Assembly: GCA_028285305.1 (NCBI GenBank)
Contig: JANQPV010000075.1
Coordinates: forward strand, 1 to 64,000
DNA length: 64,000 nucleotides
Direction of reading: 5' to 3'
DNA from: Alphaproteobacteria bacterium
Lineage (GTDB): Bacteria > Pseudomonadota > Alphaproteobacteria > SMXP01
Shown here: one piece after another, positions 55,597 through 63,425 of the stretch
Layout: each line of letters starts with the position of its first letter
Numbering within the stretch: the stretch's first letter is position 1
The notes under the pieces: model-generated
Database searches by the model: none
Seen by the model: only the letters and a program-made list of their open reading frames with translations
Told to the model about the DNA's origin: nothing
Made by a program: the position numbers and the translations under genes

Positions 55597-55895
55597 CGCT
55601 CGTTCTCGCCTTCCGCGAGACGCTTGAGGTCCGCAAGCCCCGTTTCCCAAAACGTGTCCAACTGTTTCTGGAGAAGCATCAGGCCTTGCGCATTCGCGCG
55701 ATAATAGTTGCGGGTTGCTTCGCGCCTCAGCGTCAACAAACCAACCCCCACAAGGACCTGGATGTGCTGGGAGACGCCGGGCCGTGTCATTTCGAACCGC
55801 TCGGCAATTTCACCGGCTGTATATTCCCGTTCTGAGGCCAATTGAAGGATTTGACGCCGTGTCGGATCGGCTATGGCGCGGAGTTGAGCATCCAT
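55593..55895 (-). CDS. ArsR-family transcriptional regulator
   Basis: The 100-residue protein has a winged helix with AIADPTRRQILQLASEREYTAGEIAERFEMTRPGVSQHIQVL and no visible metal-binding cysteines, so it is likely a non-metal ArsR. It overlaps the glyoxalase gene by one base (TAATG) and the AHSA1 gene by four. A palindrome upstream of the operon is a candidate binding site. Confidence 0.9.
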   Translation of the reverse strand: MDAQLRAIADPTRRQILQLASEREYTAGEIAERFEMTRPGVSQHIQVLVGVGLLTLRREATRNYYRANAQGLMLLQKQLDTFWETGLADLKRLAEGENER

Positions 55896-56269
55896 TAGGT
55901 AAGCCAATCCGGTCCGTACTCACACACATCAATGCGATTTCCGTCTGGATCATGAAGTGTCATGAAACGCAGGTGCGGCATGGATTGAATGTCAGAACAA
56001 GGAACGCCCCGCTCAATCAAGAGGGACCGCGTTTCATCTAAGTTCTCGGACCGGAAATTCGGGAACACGCCAAGCTCCGGTCGTTCCGCATCGGGCGACT
56101 CGAACAGACAGAGATGGGCGGTCCCACCTGCGGCAAGAACAGTCATGCCGCGAACGTCTTTGCGGGACTTGAGTCCCAGGGATTGCTCATACCAACGCGC
56201 GGCCGCCACGACGTCGCTGACGGGCACGATGACGGCGTGAAACTCTTTGAATATGCCTGCTTGGCTCAT
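55895..56269 (-). CDS. Glyoxalase/VOC-family protein
   Basis: The 124-residue protein matches the VOC fold (EFHAVIVPVSDVVAAARWYEQSLGLKSRKD; TLHDPDGNRIDVCEYG). Metal-binding residues (His/Glu) are present in the usual places (FHAV, LCLFES, DVCE). The ligand or substrate is unknown. First gene of the operon. Confidence 0.87.
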   Translation of the reverse strand: MSQAGIFKEFHAVIVPVSDVVAAARWYEQSLGLKSRKDVRGMTVLAAGGTAHLCLFESPDAERPELGVFPNFRSENLDETRSLLIERGVPCSDIQSMPHLRFMTLHDPDGNRIDVCEYGPDWLT

Positions 56270-56278
56270 TATCAAAGT

Positions 56279-56298
56279 GTAAGAATATTCTTACGTAA
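56279..56298 (-). promoter_or_regulatory. Palindromic operator, probable ArsR site
   Basis: GTAAGAATATTCTTAC (56279-56294) is a perfect 16-base palindrome, directly followed by an overlapping TTACGTAA. It lies 10 bp upstream of the glyoxalase-arsR-AHSA1-MAPEG operon. Inverted TAAGAA-type sites are common for ArsR proteins. Confidence 0.65.
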
Positions 56299-56351
56299 GA
56301 GTCAAGTTTCAAAAGCGATATCTGAATCGCTCATACAATAGAGATGCGGAG

Positions 56352-56933
56352 TCAGGCTTGCCATCTAATGGCCATATCGGAAATCGACGCAAACGAGGTC
56401 GCTATTAGAAAGATGAACAGCACAATCATGGTGAGCCAGTGAAGCCAAATCCGGTCGGTATAGATGAGCCCGACGAGCACGGCTGCGGTAACGACATGAG
56501 AAATGGTGGTCCAGAAATAAAAACCATCCGGACCAACGATGACAAGATCGGCCAGTGCCGCGAAGATGGAGAACCCCGCAAACGCCAAGAAAAAGGGTTT
56601 CCGTTTCGCCAAGTAGTAAGCCCTCAGATCAAATTCGCCGGCTAACGGGACATCTGGCGTAACGGCAAAAGCGGCGAGCACCATAAAGAGGGAGGGGATG
56701 ATCAGAAAATACAGCTCGATCACATAGTCGATCGACACAACCGCATAGGAAAACATTCCGGTCCAATATTGAACGGTCCACAGAAGAATGGATGCTGACC
56801 AGCCGAAGTAGAGCCAATCAAAGTTCACATTCGCCGGCGTTCGCGCCATCCGGCCCCAGCCACCGACAATTTCCGTCATGCCGAAGGCGACGACGACAGA
56901 GGCCACCAGCATGGCAAATTCGAAGGTCGTCAT
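56352..56933 (-). CDS. Membrane protein of unknown function (about six helices)
   Basis: The 193-residue protein has five to six hydrophobic segments, among them FAMLVASVVVAFGMTEIVGG, ELYFLIIPSLFMVLAAFAV and HWLTMIVLFIFLIATSF. I do not recognise the family. It is divergent from the NTF2-like gene. Confidence 0.75.
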   Translation of the reverse strand: MTTFEFAMLVASVVVAFGMTEIVGGWGRMARTPANVNFDWLYFGWSASILLWTVQYWTGMFSYAVVSIDYVIELYFLIIPSLFMVLAAFAVTPDVPLAGEFDLRAYYLAKRKPFFLAFAGFSIFAALADLVIVGPDGFYFWTTISHVVTAAVLVGLIYTDRIWLHWLTMIVLFIFLIATSFASISDMAIRWQA

Positions 56934-57071
56934 AGGATCTGCCCCAAGACCGAGAGTGAGTCCGCGTGATCAAACAATCGGCTTTCAGTTGATCCCTGTC
57001 AAACCATGTGGGGCTCGCTCGCCCTAGTTTGGATGCGTTGAGCGAACAGCGCTTCAAACCAACGATTGATT

Positions 57072-57452
57072 ATGGACCAGCATCCGAACATCTCCGTTCT
57101 CCAGCGATTCAATCCCGCAGACCTGAGCGGGTTGGAGGACATCTTTGCCGAAGACGTGGTGTGGCGCTTCTTCAATCCGCTATTGCCGGAGATTGAGGGC
57201 GACTATCACGGTCATGACGGATTGCGGACATTCTTCGACAAGATCGCAGACGTCACCGGCGGAACCTTCAAGATCACCCCAGTTTCGACAACCGCCATCG
57301 GAGATGAGCTGGTCGTGTCACATACGATCAATACGTTGATGCTGCCCGGCCGCGATGTCGTAACCGACGTTGTTGAGGTCTGGCGCATTGTAGACGGACG
57401 AATTACGGAAGTTTGGGACATTCCCTCCGTGCATGCCCAACAAACCGAGTGA
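57072..57452 (+). CDS. NTF2-like/SnoaL-type protein
   Basis: The 126-residue protein shows the NTF2-like pattern (DIFAEDVVWRFFNPLLPEIEGDYHGHDGLRTFFDKIAD; VVTDVVEVWRIVDGRITEVWD). Such domains bind small hydrophobic ligands or act as isomerases. The ATG at 57072 follows an in-frame TTG. No conserved operon. Confidence 0.83.
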   Translation: MDQHPNISVLQRFNPADLSGLEDIFAEDVVWRFFNPLLPEIEGDYHGHDGLRTFFDKIADVTGGTFKITPVSTTAIGDELVVSHTINTLMLPGRDVVTDVVEVWRIVDGRITEVWDIPSVHAQQTE

Positions 57453-57460
57453 CCCGCGCG

Positions 57461-58252
57461 TCAATCTTGCTTTTCGTTCGCCAGAATCCGGAACGCCAAT
57501 TGAGGGAAGAAACGCTTAATCGGCAGGATGAGCATCTCCCGTCCTTCGCCGACGGCGATTTCTTTGTCGCCCTTCTTCATGCGCCGAACGATCACATCCG
57601 CGCATTTATCCGCGTCCATTCCACCTTCAACCGCTTTGGCAACGGAAGCCGCTGACTTCTCATCGGAGAAGGCGCTCGCCGCGAGATTCGTCTTGATATA
57701 GCCAGGCACAATCGTCGTGACCTTGATCCCCTGGTCGCCAAGTTCCGCCCGCAGCGAATCGAAAAAACCCATCACCGCATGTTTCGATGTGGAATACGCG
57801 CTGCGGTTTCGGACACCCACTTTGCCCGTCACGCTGGAGACGACTGCCACATGTCCTCCGCCTTGCTTGAGCATGACCGGCAACACAGCCTTGGTCAGGG
57901 CAATGGGCCCCATGACATTGGTGTCCAGAACTTTTTGGTAAACGGAGATATCTGTTTCCAGCATCGGCGAGCGCTGGCCAACACCCGCATTATTGATCAG
58001 CACATCAATAGAGTTGAAGGCGCCGCGCGCTGTTTCGACGTGACCGGCCATCGCGTTCAATTCAGTGACGTCCATTACTAGGGCAAAGACGTCGCTTTCC
58101 GCGGACCCGTTTTCCACGCACGCGGCCTTGACTCGCTCAAGCTCCTCGGCGCGCCGAGCGGACAGAATGAGTTGATCGCCTTGCCGGGCGTAGCGTTTCG
58201 CAAGGGCTTCTCCAATACCGGACGACGCTCCGGTGATCCAAACAACTGCCAA
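57461..58252 (-). CDS. Short-chain dehydrogenase/reductase
   Basis: The 263-residue SDR has the cofactor motif WITGASSGIGEALAKRYA (TGxxxGxG), NNAGVG and the catalytic YSTSKHA with an upstream Ser (VVSSVTGKV). NADP(H) is probable from the Arg-containing second strand (ILSARRAEEL). Convergent with the NTF2-like gene. Confidence 0.92.
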   Translation of the reverse strand: MAVVWITGASSGIGEALAKRYARQGDQLILSARRAEELERVKAACVENGSAESDVFALVMDVTELNAMAGHVETARGAFNSIDVLINNAGVGQRSPMLETDISVYQKVLDTNVMGPIALTKAVLPVMLKQGGGHVAVVSSVTGKVGVRNRSAYSTSKHAVMGFFDSLRAELGDQGIKVTTIVPGYIKTNLAASAFSDEKSAASVAKAVEGGMDADKCADVIVRRMKKGDKEIAVGEGREMLILPIKRFFPQLAFRILANEKQD

Positions 58253-58416
58253 TGATATCTCCTCTGATTTTGAATGCAGTGGTCATAGCGAGGATCGCGC
58301 GCGGAGACAAATGCCGGGGAGGTCTGATATGCGTCTCGATCTTTGGAGTTTCACAAAGACCTGTGTAATCTCCCGGCGAAACCCAACTGGTGACAGCACC
58401 AAGACGGAGGCGAGCG

Positions 58417-59403
58417 ATGAATGAGATGGCGCCGGTGAACCTTCAGGACACTACGGGAGCGCTCAACTATTTGGCCCCCCATGTGAAATCTTCCCTCTAC
58501 CGGAACGGACAGGTGCTTCTGAACAGGGATGCCCAGGGAAGCGACAGCAATGCCAAAGGTATCGATCTGGATGAGCGGTCGCTCTCGATTTTGAACGCCC
58601 GCGCCCTAGTTGGCGGTGAAGGCAAAACCCTCAAGGCCAACGGGTTCGAACTGATCCACCGCCCTGTGAACAACATTGATTTCTTCGATCAGGAACAGGT
58701 GGTCCGGATCTATTACCACGACTGTTGCGAAGCTGTAGAGGCAGCAACGGGAGGCCGGGCCTTTGCCTTCGATCACAATGTCCGCTCTGCCAGCGGAAAG
58801 AAAGACAAACGCAGAATAGACGGCGGCCAGGAGGTGCAGGGCCCGGCCCACGTGGTGCACGGCGATTATACGCTGACGAGCGGTGCCCAGCGGCTGCGGG
58901 ATTTATCCGGCCCGCCCAGTCTCAACGACACCTACGCATTCACTCTGGCCGAGGGAGAGGCTCTCATCGGCAAAGACTTGGTAGACCAAGCTCTCTCCGA
59001 GGACGGACGCTTTGCCATCATCAATGTGTGGCGCAATATTGTGGACGAACCCGTCGTCACGCATCCCATGGCCTTTTGCGATGGCCGGAGCGTCGATCCG
59101 GAAGACTTGGTCGTCTTTGAAATTCACTATGCGGACCGCATTGGCGAGAACTATTTCGCCAAACACGCGCCGGGTCATCGTTGGTACACCTATCCCGGCG
59201 TCGCCAAAGACGAGGCGATCCTCATCAAACAATGGGACTCCGCGGGGACGCTCGCCGCATCAGGCGGTGCAGAATCGGACGCCAGTGACCCGGACGCCCC
59301 ATGCAGCTTCAGCTTTCACAGCGCATTTGCCGACCCCAACACGCCCGAAGACGCCCCTGACCGCTGGAGCATGGAGGTGCGCTGCATGGTGGTATACGAG
59401 TAA
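58417..59403 (+). CDS. CmcJ/AsaB-family putative oxidoreductase
   Basis: The 328-residue protein has segments of the CmcJ/AsaB family: VHGDYTLTSGAQRLRDL (histidine and Asp), NVWRNIVDEPVVTHPMAFCD, VKDEAILIKQWDS-type QWDSAGTLAASG and CSFSFHSAFADPNTP. In fungi and streptomycetes this family hydroxylates or methylates small metabolites, but the reaction in this bacterium is unknown. ATG 58417 has GGAGG upstream. Confidence 0.8.
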   Translation: MNEMAPVNLQDTTGALNYLAPHVKSSLYRNGQVLLNRDAQGSDSNAKGIDLDERSLSILNARALVGGEGKTLKANGFELIHRPVNNIDFFDQEQVVRIYYHDCCEAVEAATGGRAFAFDHNVRSASGKKDKRRIDGGQEVQGPAHVVHGDYTLTSGAQRLRDLSGPPSLNDTYAFTLAEGEALIGKDLVDQALSEDGRFAIINVWRNIVDEPVVTHPMAFCDGRSVDPEDLVVFEIHYADRIGENYFAKHAPGHRWYTYPGVAKDEAILIKQWDSAGTLAASGGAESDASDPDAPCSFSFHSAFADPNTPEDAPDRWSMEVRCMVVYE

Positions 59404-59423
59404 GCGACCAGAGAATAGTGCAC

Positions 59424-60014
59424 TTATCCGTCCTCTGATTGACGCCGGTTCTCAAGCAGAATTCCTAATTCGTCAGCTGTCGTTCGAAGGGGTGTGCCGC
59501 TCTGATCCACACGGGCCTGAATGAGCGCGCCCTGCAAAGCCGAAACACAAAGGACAGCTAGGCGCTGCGCGTCAGGTTCTGCAAAGCCGTCCGCTACGAG
59601 TTTGTTTTGCACGATGTCGAGACGCGCAGCATAGGCTTCTCGACCTGCGTGCGTGATCGGACGGTTTTCGGGGGCCATCTCCAAGAGCACCGTCGTGATC
59701 GGACAACCATCGCGGAAGCGCGAGGCGCGCATCCACTCCGCGAGAAGCTTGGCATGAGATCGTAAGAGGTCGGCGGTGGACGCCGCTTTGTCGGCCAGTT
59801 CCTGAACGGTTGTGACGACGCGGGCGCCCGCCTCCTCAATGGCCGCGGTCCCGATCGAGGTCTTGCCCTCTGGGAAGTAATAATAGAGCGATCCTTTCGG
59901 CGCGCCGCTCGCTTCTACAATCTCATTGAGGCCTGTTTTCGAGTAGCCTTGCCGGCGGAAAAGGGTGACAGCTGCGTCGATAATCGGCTTTCGGTGTTTA
60001 GGGACCGCCGGCAT
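59424..60014 (-). CDS. TetR-family regulator (LmrA/YxaF-like)
   Basis: The N-terminal HTH (PIIDAAVTLFRRQGYSKTGLNEIVEASGAPKGSLYYYFPEGK) closely resembles the LmrA/YxaF group. The C-terminal helical domain should bind a hydrophobic ligand. It is divergent from the crotonase gene, with a TTGACCGGTCTA palindrome between them. Confidence 0.9.
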   Translation of the reverse strand: MPAVPKHRKPIIDAAVTLFRRQGYSKTGLNEIVEASGAPKGSLYYYFPEGKTSIGTAAIEEAGARVVTTVQELADKAASTADLLRSHAKLLAEWMRASRFRDGCPITTVLLEMAPENRPITHAGREAYAARLDIVQNKLVADGFAEPDAQRLAVLCVSALQGALIQARVDQSGTPLRTTADELGILLENRRQSEDG

Positions 60015-60044
60015 ACAAACTCCATTTTTCGCCTCGGTTTTATA

Positions 60045-60056
60045 TTGACCGGTCTA
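60045..60056. promoter_or_regulatory. Probable TetR operator
   Basis: TTGACCGGTCTA contains the palindromic core GACCGGTC and resembles the TAGACCRGTC-type sites of Bacillus LmrA/YxaF. It lies in the 90-bp gap between the divergent TetR and crotonase genes and overlaps possible promoter elements (TATATTGACC). Confidence 0.65.
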
Positions 60057-60104
60057 CATGAGCTTGTCAATGGAGAGGTTCTGTTGATTGAAAAGGAGAT
60101 AAGC

Positions 60105-60851
60105 ATGACGGACCGCGTTAAGTATTCGTATAAAGACGGTATCGCAACAATTGTTGTGGACGATGGCAAAGTCAACGTAATGTCGACCGCAATGCTCAGC
60201 GATATCAACGAGGCGTTCAATCAGGCCGAGAGAGACAAAGCCATCGTCGTGCTGAGATCAGGGCGGCCCGGCTTGTTCTCAGCAGGTTTCGATTTGAAAG
60301 TCTTTGCAGAGAATGACGCCGACAAAAGCCTTGAGATGGTCAAGTCGGGCGCGGAGCTGGCTTTGCGCCTTTTGGCGTTTCCCCATCCGACGATCGGAGT
60401 GATGCAGGGGCATGCCTTTCCCATGGGGACATTTCTCCTCCTGGCCTGCGACATACGGATAGCGTCACAGGGTCCCCACAAAATGGGACTGAACGAAGTA
60501 GCCATTGGCATTGCCCCGCCAAGCTTTGCCGTCGAACTTGCCCGCAGCCGTATGCACCCGGCTTGGCTCAGCCGAACGGTAACAACCGGCGAAATGTTCG
60601 AGCCGGAAGAGGCGCTTAAGGCGGGCCTCCTTGACCACGTCGTTGCGGAAAACGAGGTCGAAGAGACGCTCTCAAGCGTTGTCTCTGCAATTACTGTGAT
60701 CCACCGGCCGTCTCACGCCATCGCAAAGATCAGACTGCGTCAGCCCGCTATGACCGCTATGCGCGATGCAATCGACCGTGAGCTGACAAGCGAGGCGTTC
60801 GCACTGAAGAGTGACTCGACATCGATGGTTGTGCTACCCGGCAGGGCTTAA
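60105..60851 (+). CDS. Enoyl-CoA hydratase/isomerase family protein
   Basis: The 248-residue crotonase-fold protein has the oxyanion motif region GLFSAGFDLKVF and QGHAFPMGTFLLLACDIRIAS. The acidic catalytic residue of hydratases (EGGxE) is not visible in its usual form (NEVAIGIAPPS), so an isomerase or other acyl-CoA activity is possible. ATG 60105 has AAGGAGAT upstream. Its stop overlaps the serpin stop by 4 nt on the opposite strand. Confidence 0.88.
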   Translation: MTDRVKYSYKDGIATIVVDDGKVNVMSTAMLSDINEAFNQAERDKAIVVLRSGRPGLFSAGFDLKVFAENDADKSLEMVKSGAELALRLLAFPHPTIGVMQGHAFPMGTFLLLACDIRIASQGPHKMGLNEVAIGIAPPSFAVELARSRMHPAWLSRTVTTGEMFEPEEALKAGLLDHVVAENEVEETLSSVVSAITVIHRPSHAIAKIRLRQPAMTAMRDAIDRELTSEAFALKSDSTSMVVLPGRA

Positions 60852-62182
60852 TAACATTCTGTTAGTTGCGAGTCAGATCCCGTCGAATGGGTTGCTGCAG
60901 TGGGGTTAACCATGCGCCCCATGAACAAAATCATTCCAGTTTCCGCATGCCGAATAATGTACAGAAACGGGTGGTCTGCATAGAACTTGATCTTCTTTGG
61001 CCGTACGCGCGGCCCGCTGGAAACTCTTATCATTGAAATTCCTGTCGCGGCGGCGGCTTCCAACCCCTGTTCGTCAATCTCGATAAATGTCTGATGGATC
61101 ACATCCTGCAATCTGGTCGTTATGTAGTGTTCCGGTTGCTTTCGAGGCACAATCATACCTTCGAACTCGGCATTGCATTCGAAGGCTCGAACCACACCCA
61201 TGGACCGAAGCGTGCCCCTGAGTTTGATTCGCTGATCCATGCGCCATTTTGGCATTTTGAGATCAACGATGTATCTGTCTGAGGTGCTCAGCTCTGAAAA
61301 AGCAGATTCGATCATTTGGGGTGTCAAGGTCCGTTCCGCCTTTTCCAAACCATTTTTTCGACGCGGCAGAAGGAGGATCAACGATAGACCGCTGCCCTGA
61401 ATGCCAACGCTTGTTACCCGGAAGTCCTTGGTTTTCGCATATGTTCCATGTTCTTCTCTGCGCATCGTTGGCACGACAAGGTCGTTGCCGACAACTGAAT
61501 TAAACTTTTCTGCATTGGTGCGCCTTTTGTCGAACGGCCACCACCACCGCGCATTCAAGTAAACCGTATTAATCAACGTCGCACGCGTTTCGTCGGTGAT
61601 TTCCTCTTCCGACAGAAGATCCTTGATTTTGCCGGCGGTGTTGTCCTCAACCCAACTGTTCATTACTTCAAGGGCGCCGGAAGGGTCATTGCGATAGTCC
61701 ACTCGTTGAATGACATCGGTATAGTGATTGTTCATCAGCGACAGATAGGCGGGCTCGACCACAGTGATCTTTTCGAACCAGATCGAATTGTTCGTAGACA
61801 GTACATTACCTTCGTCCTCAAAAGAAAATCGGCCAAGCACCGAGCCCATCGCCGGATGAAGGACGCTGTCGTTTTCAGCAAAGTGCAAAACCCGGGCAAT
61901 CTGAGAGCGCGTTTCTCCCCGCGCACCGGCATAGGCCAAAGCGAACGCACCGCTGATGCTGGCCGGTGAAAAGAACAGATTGCCGGAAGCTTCCCCCTCC
62001 ACTTGCTCCCTCAACAACTGGTGATAAAGATCAATCGCAAACGCCGTATTGCCGGCTGCAATGTACTGTTCGGCCAGTTGAGCTTGGGATCTCGGAGATG
62101 ACTCGGACGCGAAAACCGCCGGAGCGGCATTGAGACTCAGAGCACAGGCAAGGAGCCGGCCGAGAAGATGTTGCGTAGCCAT
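60848..62182 (-). CDS. Secreted serpin-family protein
   Basis: The 444-residue protein has a signal peptide (LLACALSLNAAPAVFAS) and serpin hallmarks: NLFFSPASISGAFALAYAGARGET, NTVYLNARWWWPF and the C-terminal HPFLYIIRHAETGMILFMGRMVNP. The reactive-centre hinge reads EQGLEAAAATG, small residues typical of inhibitory serpins. P1 would be near Val or Arg in the MIRVSS segment, so the target protease is not clear. Serpins are uncommon in alphaproteobacteria. Confidence 0.93.
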   Translation of the reverse strand: MATQHLLGRLLACALSLNAAPAVFASESSPRSQAQLAEQYIAAGNTAFAIDLYHQLLREQVEGEASGNLFFSPASISGAFALAYAGARGETRSQIARVLHFAENDSVLHPAMGSVLGRFSFEDEGNVLSTNNSIWFEKITVVEPAYLSLMNNHYTDVIQRVDYRNDPSGALEVMNSWVEDNTAGKIKDLLSEEEITDETRATLINTVYLNARWWWPFDKRRTNAEKFNSVVGNDLVVPTMRREEHGTYAKTKDFRVTSVGIQGSGLSLILLLPRRKNGLEKAERTLTPQMIESAFSELSTSDRYIVDLKMPKWRMDQRIKLRGTLRSMGVVRAFECNAEFEGMIVPRKQPEHYITTRLQDVIHQTFIEIDEQGLEAAAATGISMIRVSSGPRVRPKKIKFYADHPFLYIIRHAETGMILFMGRMVNPTAATHSTGSDSQLTECY

Positions 62183-62266
62183 GAACGATCCATTGTTTCA
62201 ATCACCAATACATGGGAACGCTTGCCAACCCCTTAAACGAACGATTGTAGGACACCTGGCGCCTGC

Positions 62267-62737
62267 TCAACCGTCTCCGCCCAAGATCTGTTCCACCTCC
62301 GTCCTGAAGTTCTCCGGGTAGGTGGCTGAAAAATTCTCCCAAAACCAGGCACCACCTTTGGTTCCCAAAATTCTTCGCACCAACGCAACCCCTTGCGTAT
62401 TCCAGGCTTCGGGCGCAAAACGGGTGACCTGAGTTTGGGTGTAAAGATCAATCATCGAGTCAGTTACGTTGAGCATCATCATCCTGTAACGCAGTTTCTC
62501 CATGTCCGATAATCCGTCCGGGTTTGAATTTCCCTGGTAAAACAATTCCGAAATCTCCGCTGACGAAAAAATCGTCGTACGGACTTCATGCATGCTGGTG
62601 TTGCTTCGGTTGACGGCTTCGGCCCGGGCGGCCAGCGTGCTTTGCCTTATCTGAATAGCGAGATAGGCCAGGGTGACGATAATACCGAGGGCTCCGATCG
62701 CATCCGAAATCGCTCCGATGGCTGTCCAATTCATCAT
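62267..62737 (-). CDS. One-helix membrane protein of unknown function
   Basis: This 156-residue protein starts with a membrane helix (IGALGIIVTLAYLAIQIRQ), then a soluble helical domain (KLRYRMMMLNVTDSMIDLY; FWENFSATYPENFRTEVEQIL). ATG 62737 has AGGAGG with 5-nt spacing. It resembles, in layout, the divergent protein at 62900. I do not recognise the family. Confidence 0.75.
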   Translation of the reverse strand: MMNWTAIGAISDAIGALGIIVTLAYLAIQIRQSTLAARAEAVNRSNTSMHEVRTTIFSSAEISELFYQGNSNPDGLSDMEKLRYRMMMLNVTDSMIDLYTQTQVTRFAPEAWNTQGVALVRRILGTKGGAWFWENFSATYPENFRTEVEQILGGDG

Positions 62738-62899
62738 GCGTCCTCCTCGCAAAGGGCTGAGTTTAGGCACACCATCGAGGCGTGCAAGAGCTTGAAACGC
62801 CGCCCATGGTGAGCGCGCCGGTCCGTTAGAGACAGGCGAATAGCAAATTGCTAGAATCTCAGGGTTTTTGAACCGACGCGAATTGGGGAAGGGTGGGGC

Positions 62900-63403
62900 A
62901 TGTCACTTGAATCGATTTATTTCATCGCGGGAATCATCACAGGCCTGGGCGTCATCATTTCGCTGATCTTTGTCGGCGTGCAATTGCGGGAACAAGTCCG
63001 CGAAAGCCGGTTGGCGGCGAATTTTCTCGCCAGCACCGAGGTGCGTAAGGAGCTGATACGCCGCGCTGATGATGAGTGGTACTTGGAACTCCGGGAGAAA
63101 GCTTCAACCGGCCTTTCGGTCCTGACTCCGGTGGAGACGTCCCGCTTCGTCCTTCATTCCGGCGCGACAATGCGCCTGTTTGAAGCGCTCTATTATCAAA
63201 ACCGCGACGGCCGCTTGGACGATTGGTTGTGGAGTTCCGTCCAACTGCCGTTTCGTCAGACCATCTCGCACCCGGCGTTCGATGACTATTGGCGCACCCT
63301 CGGTCAAAACTACACTCAGGACTTCAGAGACCACGTTGCCGAGATTCGCGGCGCGGCGCCAAAGTCTTTGTACGACGAAATAAATGGAAGAGAGGCGCAA
63401 TAG
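62900..63403 (+). CDS. One-helix membrane protein, paralogue-like to the preceding gene
   Basis: The 167-residue protein has one N-terminal helix (YFIAGIITGLGVIISLIFVGVQLREQ) and a soluble domain (FVLHSGATMRLFEALYYQN; AFDDYWRTLGQNYTQDFRDHV). The pattern helix-(V/I)QLR-RxAA-...-E-F(R)-V matches the protein at 62267-62737. A GGGAAGGGTGGGGC site lies before ATG 62900. Function unknown. Confidence 0.75.
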   Translation: MSLESIYFIAGIITGLGVIISLIFVGVQLREQVRESRLAANFLASTEVRKELIRRADDEWYLELREKASTGLSVLTPVETSRFVLHSGATMRLFEALYYQNRDGRLDDWLWSSVQLPFRQTISHPAFDDYWRTLGQNYTQDFRDHVAEIRGAAPKSLYDEINGREAQ

Positions 63404-63425
63404 GCGTGCGGCCTTCGTTGGCGGC

